From Burkholderiaceae bacterium (GTDB lineage Bacteria > Pseudomonadota > Gammaproteobacteria > Burkholderiales > Burkholderiaceae), in the NCBI GenBank assembly GCA_017998575.1, contig JAGOCV010000147.1, positions 1-9,578 of the forward strand: a DNA stretch of 9,578 nt, given 5' to 3'. Both the position numbers and the translations under genes were made by a program. This document shows, piece by piece, positions 1-5,127 of the stretch; the stretch's first letter is position 1, and each line of letters begins with the position of its first letter. The notes under the pieces were generated by a model. The model saw only the letters and a program-made list of their open reading frames with translations. It did not search any database and was not told the origin of the DNA.

Positions 1-618
1 CCGGTGCTGATCATCGGCACCATCCCGCTGTGGATCATGTTGCTCGGCAAGCCGCAGGGCCTGCGCTGGCGTGCCCTGGTGCCCGGGCTGCTGCTCACCA
101 TGGCCGGCCTGGCGCTGATGATGCGGGTCACGGCGCATGGCTCGGGCGAGGCCGGGGGTGGCGACGATCTCTGGCTGGGCATCTTCTTTGCCGTGCTGGC
201 CATGGCGTCGTGGACGGCGTTCGGCCTGTTGAACGCGCGTTGGCTGAGCCTGCATCCGGAGGTCCATTCCACGGTGTGGGCCAACTGGCTGGGCGTGGCG
301 GCGGGCCTGGGCGCGCTCGGCATCTGGGCGGTGGCCGGAACCGATGGGGACGCGCTGGTGCAGCGCCCGGGGTTTGACCGTTTCCTGCTCGTCTGTGCGG
401 TCACCGGCATCGGCTCGGCCTGGATTGCCTCGGTGCTCTGGAACATGGCCAGCCGGCGCCTGAGCCCGAGCCTGGCGGGCCAGCTCATCGTGAGCGAGAC
501 GGTGTTCGGCCTCATCTACACCTTCGCCTGGAGCGCCCAGTGGCCCGCCGCCCTGCAGTGGACGGCGTGCGTGCTGTTCGTGCTGGGTATCCTTGCCTCC
601 ATCAAGGCACACCGTTGA
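1..618 (+). CDS. EamA/DMT-family transporter, 5' end missing
   Basis: This is the C-terminal 205 residues of an inner-membrane protein, open at the left edge and ending in TGA. It shows about six to eight hydrophobic segments, clearest near visible residues 1-15, 26-41, 58-76, 90-110, 127-145 and 165-200, with a short polar Gly/Asp-rich loop (about residues 45-57) between two halves. This matches the drug/metabolite transporter superfamily, in which two EamA repeats of about five helices each form a 10-helix exporter; here the end of repeat 1 and all of repeat 2 are present. Motif-like residues in the second repeat include Ala-Ser-Trp-Thr-Ala-Phe-Gly and the Gln-Leu-Ile-Val-Ser-Glu-Thr-Val-Phe segment typical of the family. 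The substrate cannot be read from sequence. The stop lies 10 bases before the thioesterase start, so the two are probably co-transcribed. The family is fairly sure; the function is unknown. Confidence 0.85.
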   Translation, partial: PVLIIGTIPLWIMLLGKPQGLRWRALVPGLLLTMAGLALMMRVTAHGSGEAGGGDDLWLGIFFAVLAMASWTAFGLLNARWLSLHPEVHSTVWANWLGVAAGLGALGIWAVAGTDGDALVQRPGFDRFLLVCAVTGIGSAWIASVLWNMASRRLSPSLAGQLIVSETVFGLIYTFAWSAQWPAALQWTACVLFVLGILASIKAHR

Positions 619-628
619 CACCTGACCC

Positions 629-1048
629 ATGAAACTCGACCTGCCCGACCAGAAGAAGCGCGTGTTCAGCATGACTATCCCGATCCGCTGGGGTGACATG
701 GACGGCATGAACCACGTGAACAACACCATCTACTTCCGCTACCTGGAGATCATCCGCATCGAATGGATGCGTTCGATCGGTTGCCCGCCGGACCCTTCGG
801 GCGAAGGCCCGGTGATCGCCAACGCCTTCTGCAATTTCTATCGGCAGCTCGAATACCCGGGCGACGTGATCGCCACCATGTACGTGAGCGACGTGGGCCG
901 AAGCAGCTTCGAGAGCTGGTGCACGCTGACGCGCAGCGACGACCCGGACACGGTGTATGCGGCCGGCGGCGCGACCACGGTGTGGGTGAATTTCCCGCTG
1001 AAGAAGTCCGCTCCGCTGCCTGACTGGTTGCGCGCGCAACTGAGCTGA
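629..1048 (+). CDS. 4HBT/YbgC-type hotdog acyl-CoA thioesterase
   Basis: This is a 139-residue cytoplasmic protein, a normal length for a single hotdog domain. The segment at residues 20-40 (Arg-Trp-Gly-Asp-Met-Asp-Gly-Met-Asn-His-Val-Asn-Asn, then Tyr-Phe-Arg-Tyr-Leu-Glu) matches the N-terminal signature of the 4-hydroxybenzoyl-CoA thioesterase family. By position Asp25 corresponds to the catalytic Asp17 of the Pseudomonas enzyme (Gly-Asp-Cys-Asp). His29 and Asn31-Asn32 begin the long hotdog helix. Later strands include Leu-Glu-Tyr-Pro-Gly-Asp near residue 75. The expected reaction is hydrolysis of an acyl- or aroyl-CoA to free acid and CoA; the actual substrate is not deducible. No clear Shine-Dalgarno lies before ATG 629, which fits translational coupling to the transporter gene ending 10 bases upstream. 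The start is chosen because it leaves a short N-terminus ahead of the first strand, as usual in the family. Confidence 0.9.
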   Translation: MKLDLPDQKKRVFSMTIPIRWGDMDGMNHVNNTIYFRYLEIIRIEWMRSIGCPPDPSGEGPVIANAFCNFYRQLEYPGDVIATMYVSDVGRSSFESWCTLTRSDDPDTVYAAGGATTVWVNFPLKKSAPLPDWLRAQLS

Positions 1049-1052
1049 GCGC

Positions 1053-1072
1053 TGTGTGCGCTGGCGCACACA
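1053..1072 (+). other. GC-rich stem-loop after the thioesterase gene
   Basis: Bases 1053-1060 (TGTGTGCG) are the exact reverse complement of 1065-1072 (CGCACACA), giving an 8-bp stem with a CTGG tetraloop, 4 bases after the thioesterase stop. No T-run follows, so it is not a textbook intrinsic terminator. It may act as a 3'-end stabiliser or a weak or factor-assisted terminator separating the first two genes from the dehydrogenase gene. Presence of the stem is seen directly; the role is inference. Confidence 0.45.
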
Positions 1073-1117
1073 CAAATGCTTGCACACAAGGAGCGCTTGC
1101 GTGCCTAGCATGAGCCC

Positions 1118-2323
1118 ATGCGCCACCTGTCTCGCGTCCTGGTTCCTGCGGGCCTGTCCCTGGGCCTGCTGGCAGCCTGCGGCGGCGGTGGCGACAGCGA
1201 GCCCTCTTCGTCCGACGGCGCCGGCTTCGTGCCCACCACGGGGCCGGTGACCGTCACCGAACTCGCCACGAATCTGCCCAATCCCTGGAGCCTGGCTTTT
1301 CTGCCAGACGGTCGCATGCTGGTGACGGGGCGCACGGGCAGCTTGCGGCTTTACGCCGCGAACGCGCAATCGTTCAACCTCATCAGCGGCCTGCCCGCCC
1401 TGGACACGGGCGGGCAGGGCGGTTTGCTGGACGTGGTGCTGGACCCGAACTTCGGCAGCAACCGGCGCATCTATTTCAGCTTCTCGGAAGCCGACAGCGG
1501 CAATGCGAACAACAATGGCACCGCCGTGGCGCGGGCCGAGCTCGACACGGGCGCGATGGCGCTGGTGAACCTGCAGGTGATCTACCGGCAATTGCCCAAG
1601 GTGGCGAGCAGCGGGCATTTCGGTTCTCGCCTGGTGTTCGACCGCGACGGCCACCTGTTCGTGACGCTGGGCGATCGACAGAGCAACGACCAGCGCGGCT
1701 ACGCGCAGGACCTGAGCCGTGGCAACGGCAAGGTGGTGCGCATCACCACCTCGGGTGCGGCCGCGCCGGGCAACCCGGTGTTGGCGGGTGCTCAGGCCGG
1801 CATCTGGAGCTACGGCCACCGCAACCCGCAGGGCGCGGCGCTGCACCCGGACACCGGGGCCTTGTGGACCAGCGAGCACGGCCCGCAGGGCGGCGATGAG
1901 GTGAACCTCACACAGGCCGGTCGCAACTACGGCTGGCCCATCATCAGCTATGGGCAGGAGTACGGCACGACCCAGCCGGTGGGCGAGGGCACGGCCAAGG
2001 TCGGCATGGAGCAACCGGTGGCGTACTGGGAGACGATCGACGGCTCGCCTTGGACGGGTGGGCAGAAATCATCCATCGCACCCAGTGGCATGGCGTTCTT
2101 TACCGGCAACTTTCCCACGAACTGGCGGGGCAGCCTGTTCGTGGGTGCATTGGCGGGCACGGCCCTGTGGCGGTTGCAACTCGATGGCACGCGGGTGGTG
2201 GGGCGCGAGCGGCTGCTGGCCAACCGCAACGAGCGCATCCGCGACGTGCGGCAGGGGCCCGACGGCCGCCTGTACCTGCTCACCGACGGCGGCAGCGGCA
2301 AGCTGCTGCGCATCGGCGGCTGA
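1118..2323 (+). CDS. PQQ-dependent sugar dehydrogenase lipoprotein (GSDH family)
   Basis: The 401-residue protein starts with a lipoprotein signal peptide: Arg at 2 and 6, a hydrophobic core, and the lipobox Leu-Ala-Ala-Cys with Cys21 as the lipidated residue. Gly at +2 points to the outer membrane rather than inner-membrane retention. The rest is a six-bladed beta-propeller of the glucose/sorbosone dehydrogenase family, which includes soluble glucose dehydrogenase and E. coli YliI (aldose sugar dehydrogenase). Family marks are Asn-Pro-Trp-Ser-Leu-Ala-Phe-Leu-Pro-Asp-Gly (55-65), Gly-Gln-Gly-Gly-Leu-Leu-Asp (99-105), Ser-Gly-His-Phe-Gly-Ser-Arg (165-171) with probable base His167, Gly-His-Arg-Asn-Pro-Gln-Gly (233-239) with PQQ-binding Arg235 and Asn236, and Ser-Glu-His-Gly-Pro-Gln-Gly-Gly-Asp-Glu (252-261), the calcium/PQQ loop. 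All key residues seem present, so it should be active if PQQ is available. It would oxidise an aldose to a lactone in the periplasm; the substrate is unknown. ATG 1118 has no good Shine-Dalgarno, but an in-frame TAG at 1106-1108 excludes a longer form. Confidence 0.93.
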   Translation: MRHLSRVLVPAGLSLGLLAACGGGGDSEPSSSDGAGFVPTTGPVTVTELATNLPNPWSLAFLPDGRMLVTGRTGSLRLYAANAQSFNLISGLPALDTGGQGGLLDVVLDPNFGSNRRIYFSFSEADSGNANNNGTAVARAELDTGAMALVNLQVIYRQLPKVASSGHFGSRLVFDRDGHLFVTLGDRQSNDQRGYAQDLSRGNGKVVRITTSGAAAPGNPVLAGAQAGIWSYGHRNPQGAALHPDTGALWTSEHGPQGGDEVNLTQAGRNYGWPIISYGQEYGTTQPVGEGTAKVGMEQPVAYWETIDGSPWTGGQKSSIAPSGMAFFTGNFPTNWRGSLFVGALAGTALWRLQLDGTRVVGRERLLANRNERIRDVRQGPDGRLYLLTDGGSGKLLRIGG

Positions 2324-2335
2324 CGGCCTTCGGGC

Positions 2336-2641
2336 TTACTGCTTGTTCTCGCGGGCGTCCTTCTTGTACTCGACGTCGTCGGCGTACAGGCGGCCATCGC
2401 GGCGGTCGATGTCGACTTCCACGTAATGACCCTGGCGCAGGTCCTCGAAACGCTTGTAGTCGTTCTCGTAGTCCGTCTTGTCGGTCACGTAGATCACTTC
2501 GCTGTTGACGGTGAAGGTCTTGGCGGTGGTGTCGATGGCGGTGATGCGGCCCTTGAGGTCTTCCGCGTAGGCCGCACCCGTGCCCAGGGCGAGGGCGGCG
2601 GTGAGCAGGAAGGCGCGTCGGATGGATGGCTTGATCGACAT
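2336..2641 (-). CDS. Small secreted DUF5666/DUF1344-like protein
   Basis: The 101-residue protein has a clear Sec signal peptide: basic residues at 4, 8 and 9, a hydrophobic stretch at 10-23, and an Ala-Tyr-Ala cleavage site at 24-26. The mature protein of about 75 residues has the pattern Lys-Gly-Arg-Ile-Thr-Ala-Ile-Asp (30-37), Lys-Thr-Phe-Thr-Val (41-45), then Leu-Arg-Gln-Gly-His-Tyr-Val-Glu-Val-Asp (68-77) and Gly-Arg-Leu-Tyr-Ala-Asp-Asp-Val-Glu-Tyr (83-92). This is the strand layout of small periplasmic OB-like domains such as DUF5666 and DUF1344, whose function is unknown. The tail is charged and lysine-rich. AAGGAG (complement of 2649-2654) stands 7 bases before the ATG, which supports the start. 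The gene ends 12 bases from the convergent dehydrogenase gene. It is the last gene of the leftward run from the TPS locus, but the 88-base gap and strong Shine-Dalgarno allow independent expression. The family assignment is tentative. Confidence 0.8.
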   Translation of the reverse strand: MSIKPSIRRAFLLTAALALGTGAAYAEDLKGRITAIDTTAKTFTVNSEVIYVTDKTDYENDYKRFEDLRQGHYVEVDIDRRDGRLYADDVEYKKDARENKQ

Positions 2642-2729
2642 GGAAACACTCCTTGTGTTGTTGTGTGGCGTATTCGATTGAACCGCGCGCTCACAGGAAA
2701 TGCTGTCAGCCTTGTCTGATTTGCCGGTG

Positions 2730-3308
2730 TCAGGCCTTCTTCGCTTTGGGCACGCGACCCATGAGGTAGAACTCCGGGTTGGGCTGCATGTTGCTGAAGC
2801 TGGCCAGGCGGTTGGACAGCCCGAAGAACGCGGTGATGGCCGCGATGTCCCAGATGTCTTCGTCGGAGAAGCCGTGGGCGTGCAGCGGGGCGAAATCGTC
2901 GTCGTTGATCTCGTGCGAGCGCTGGCAGACCTTCATGGCGAAGTCCAGCATCGCCTTCTGGCGCGGCGTGATGTCGGCCTTGCGGTAGTTCACCGCCACC
3001 TGGTCGGCCACCAGCGGCTTTTTCTCGTAGATGCGCAGGATCGCGCCGTGCGCCACCACGCAGTACAGGCACTGGTTGGCTGCGCTGGTGGTGGTCACGA
3101 TCATTTCGCGGTCGCCCTTGGTGAGCGAACCGTCTTCCTTGAGCATCAGCGCGTCGTGGTACGCGAAGAAGGCGCGCCATTCCGCGGGCCGGCGCGCCAG
3201 GGCCAGGAAGACGTTGGGCACGAAGCCCGCCTTTTCCTGCACTTCCAGCACCTTGGCCTTGATGTCCTCGGGCAGGTCGTTGATGTCGGGGGCGGGGTAG
3301 CGGCTCAT
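2730..3308 (-). CDS. AhpD-like peroxidase-related protein (CMD superfamily)
   Basis: This is a 192-residue cytoplasmic protein of the AhpD/carboxymuconolactone decarboxylase superfamily, in the group usually named uncharacterised peroxidase-related enzyme. The active-site pattern Glu-X11-Cys-X2-Cys-X3-His is complete: Glu68, Cys80, Cys83, His87, in the context Asp-Arg-Glu-Met-Ile and Asn-Gln-Cys-Leu-Tyr-Cys-Val-Val-Ala-His-Gly. In AhpD the same residues form a thiol relay that reduces hydroperoxides or disulphide partners. The C-terminal part holds Phe-Ser-Asp-Glu-Asp-Ile-Trp-Asp-Ile (147-155) and Phe-Phe-Gly-Leu-Ser-Asn-Arg-Leu (161-168), typical of this group. The frame is open much further upstream (to 3737) inside tpsB, but ATG 3308 is chosen because AAGGAG (complement of 3315-3320) lies 6 bases ahead of it and the family's N-terminus (about Arg-Tyr-Pro-Ala-Pro) begins there. 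It is 59 bases downstream of tpsB and may receive read-through. The natural substrate is unknown. Confidence 0.92.
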   Translation of the reverse strand: MSRYPAPDINDLPEDIKAKVLEVQEKAGFVPNVFLALARRPAEWRAFFAYHDALMLKEDGSLTKGDREMIVTTTSAANQCLYCVVAHGAILRIYEKKPLVADQVAVNYRKADITPRQKAMLDFAMKVCQRSHEINDDDFAPLHAHGFSDEDIWDIAAITAFFGLSNRLASFSNMQPNPEFYLMGRVPKAKKA

Positions 3309-3367
3309 GCGGGTCTCCTTGTGTTGGGATGTCCGGCCATCGTACCGCCCCTCGCCGGGGCTTCGGT

Positions 3368-5038
3368 TCAGAAGCGGTAGGCTGCCGTCACCCAGACGCG
3401 CGGGTTGCGCTGCTGGCTGTCCGAGGTGGCGGGACCGCCGGCATGCCGCCAGGCCACGGTGCCATCGACCGACCAGTTGCCGTGCTGGGCGCGCACGCCC
3501 ACGCCACCACCCGCCAGGCTGCGGTGGTTGTCGCCCACGGCCCAGGGGCGGCGGTTGAGCGTGCTCTGGCCGGCATCCCAGAAGGCGTAGGGCACAACCG
3601 CACCCAGGCCGTAGCGCAGTTCCAGCTGGCCGAGCACGCCTTCGTCGCCCGCGCCTTCGCCGCGCGGATAGGCGCGCACGCCGCTGGCGCCGCCGAGCAC
3701 GAAGTCTTCGGAGGAGTCCAGGTTCTTGCCGCTCCATTGCGCCGCGACGCGGGCCGAGAGCGTCCAGCCGCCGGGCAGGGACTGCAGGCGGGTGACGTCG
3801 AGGTTGACCTTGTTGAATGCACCGTCGGTGCGGGCGGTGAGGCGGTCCACCAGGCGCTGGGCATCGCCCTTGAGCGAGACGCGGCCGTGCGTCCAGCCCA
3901 GCGAGCCGTAGGTGATGCCTCCGCCCAGCAGCGCATCGCGCAGATCGAACTGCAGCGCGACCGGCAGCACGGTGCTGCTTTTCTCGTTGCGCGTGCTGGT
4001 GGCGCGGTATTCGTCCACCATCTCCTTGTGTTGGGCCTGGGCGGTGAGCAGCAGGTTCGCGCGGTTGCTGCGGACCACCGGGTAGCTCACCCCGGCGCTG
4101 GTCACGCGGGCCGTGCCGGAGGCCTGCAGGCTGCTGAACTCGCCGCCGAGGCTGTAGTCGGACACCGCATAGCCCACGTCGCCGCGCAGGCCGCTGGTGC
4201 CCAGGGCGCGCGAGTAGGCGAGGTTGCCGAAAAACAGGTCTTCGTCGGTGGCCATCACGGCCGCGTTGAGGCGGTCGCCGAAGCTGAAGGGGTTGTTCCA
4301 GGCGCCTTCGAGCAGCACGCGGTGCTGGCCCGAGTAGCGGTTGCCGTGGTTGTCGACCGAGACGCGGCCTTCCACCGCCTTCGTGCGTTCCACTTCGACG
4401 GCCAGGTCGCCTGTGCCCACGGCCTGGCCCGGGCGCACCACCGGCCGCACACGGATGCCGGGCAGATCGGAAAGCACCAGCACCGAGCGTTCGAGCTTGT
4501 CCATGGCGATCACGTCGCCGCTGCGCAGGTCGCCGAGGAAGCGCCCGGCATCCTCGGCCAGGGTGGCGTCCTGGGAGGCTGCGTTCACCTGGCCATAGCG
4601 GCCTTCGATGACTTCGATGGTGAGTTCACCATCGGCCATGCGCTGGGCGGGCACGTAGGCGCGGGCAAAGGGGTAGCCCTGCTCACGGTAGAAGCGCGTG
4701 ATCTGGTCCGCCAGCCCGCGCAGGCTGGCCAGCGTGTGGCTGCGGCCGATGGCGGGCGCGATCAGGGCTTGCAACCGCTCGGTCTCGATGCGGCTGGCGC
4801 CCTGGATGCGAACGGTTTTGAGAGCGACCGCCGGGCCGTCGTCGCGGCCGGCGCTGGCCGCCGGCGGGGCGTCGAGCTGAAGGTTCAGCGATTCGGGCAG
4901 CGCCTGCTGGGGCAGCTGCAGGTCTTGCAGGATGCGGCCGGCATCGGGGGCTTGTTGGGCAAAAACGGAAGAGGCGCTGCTGAGGGCGAGCGCGGAGAGG
5001 GCCAGCATGACTGGCGAGAGGCGAGGTGTCGTGTCCAT
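3368..5038 (-). CDS. TpsB: ShlB/FhaC/HecB-type outer-membrane transporter
   Basis: This 556-residue Omp85-superfamily protein exports the TpsA encoded just upstream. It has a Sec signal peptide with cleavage near Val-Phe-Ala at 25-27 and a Gln/Pro-rich linker (28-70). POTRA1 spans about 72-147, containing Val-Arg-Ile-Gln-Gly-Ala and Tyr-Arg-Glu-Gln-Gly-Tyr-Pro-Phe-Ala-Arg-Ala-Tyr-Val-Pro. POTRA2 spans about 148-218, with Leu-Glu-Arg-Ser-Val-Leu-Val-Leu-Ser-Asp-Leu-Pro-Gly-Ile near 182-195. A beta-barrel runs from about 220 to the end. Barrel signatures are Val-Asp-Asn-His-Gly-Asn-Arg-Tyr-Ser-Gly (228-237), Leu-Gly-Gly-Ala-Ser-Gly-Val-Arg-Ala-Tyr-Pro (448-458; the L6 tip, with Arg455 in the conserved VRG(Y/F) position), Phe-Trp-Asp-Ala-Gly (486-490) and the terminal Phe556 expected for BAM-dependent assembly. 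Length is usual for FhaC-like proteins (about 550-580). No convincing Shine-Dalgarno precedes ATG 5038, and a strong hairpin lies 24 bases upstream in the mRNA. The tpsA-first order resembles the hmwAB arrangement. Confidence 0.95.
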   Translation of the reverse strand: MDTTPRLSPVMLALSALALSSASSVFAQQAPDAGRILQDLQLPQQALPESLNLQLDAPPAASAGRDDGPAVALKTVRIQGASRIETERLQALIAPAIGRSHTLASLRGLADQITRFYREQGYPFARAYVPAQRMADGELTIEVIEGRYGQVNAASQDATLAEDAGRFLGDLRSGDVIAMDKLERSVLVLSDLPGIRVRPVVRPGQAVGTGDLAVEVERTKAVEGRVSVDNHGNRYSGQHRVLLEGAWNNPFSFGDRLNAAVMATDEDLFFGNLAYSRALGTSGLRGDVGYAVSDYSLGGEFSSLQASGTARVTSAGVSYPVVRSNRANLLLTAQAQHKEMVDEYRATSTRNEKSSTVLPVALQFDLRDALLGGGITYGSLGWTHGRVSLKGDAQRLVDRLTARTDGAFNKVNLDVTRLQSLPGGWTLSARVAAQWSGKNLDSSEDFVLGGASGVRAYPRGEGAGDEGVLGQLELRYGLGAVVPYAFWDAGQSTLNRRPWAVGDNHRSLAGGGVGVRAQHGNWSVDGTVAWRHAGGPATSDSQQRNPRVWVTAAYRF

Positions 5039-5062
5039 GGAATGTGAATCGTTCGGGGAGGC

Positions 5063-5093
5063 CCGCGCCAGGGCCTGCGGCGGCCCTGGCGGG
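5063..5093 (-). promoter_or_regulatory. Strong stem-loop in the tpsA-tpsB gap
   Basis: Bases 5068-5075 (CCAGGGCC) and 5082-5089 (GGCCCTGG) are perfect inverted repeats. The stem continues outward by two pairs (5066-5067 with 5090-5091), then, past a single bulged G at 5065, by two more (5063-5064 with 5092-5093). This gives about 12 G/C-rich pairs and a 6-base loop. It fills much of the 89-base gap between the tpsA stop and tpsB start. On the transcribed strand the T-run (complement of 5101-5106) comes before, not after, the hairpin, so it is not a classical intrinsic terminator for tpsA. In the opposite direction the hairpin is followed by A, not T. A role in mRNA processing, tpsA 3'-end protection or damping of tpsB translation is inference. 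Confidence 0.55.
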
Positions 5094-5127
5094 AGGTCTC
5101 AAAAAAGTCGGATCGTGGTGTGACGGG

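Noticed and set aside
602..2014. Minus-strand open frame of 470 codons opposite the thioesterase and dehydrogenase genes
   Set aside because: It crosses two well-supported plus-strand genes and their spacer, and its product is His/Arg/Ala-rich with no family resemblance.
3347..3361. Hairpin GCCCC/GGGGC just after the tpsB stop as a terminator
   Set aside because: It has only 5 base pairs and no T-run on either strand, so it is not supported as a terminator.
3309..3737. N-terminal extension of the AhpD-like gene into tpsB (335-residue form)
   Set aside because: The extension is Arg/Pro/Ala-rich shadow coding. The strong AAGGAG before ATG 3308 and the family's usual length support the short form.
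3314..4035. 15-base identity (TCTCCTTGTGTTGGG) at 3314-3328 and 4021-4035
   Set aside because: One copy is the leader of the AhpD-like gene, the other codes for Gln-His-Lys-Glu inside tpsB. A match of this length is plausible by chance in about 9.6 kb of biased sequence, and nothing around the copies is shared.
3329..5047. Plus-strand open frame of 572 codons antisense to tpsB
   Set aside because: It mirrors tpsB almost end to end, has a composition typical of antisense shadows in GC-rich DNA, and shows no recognisable domain.
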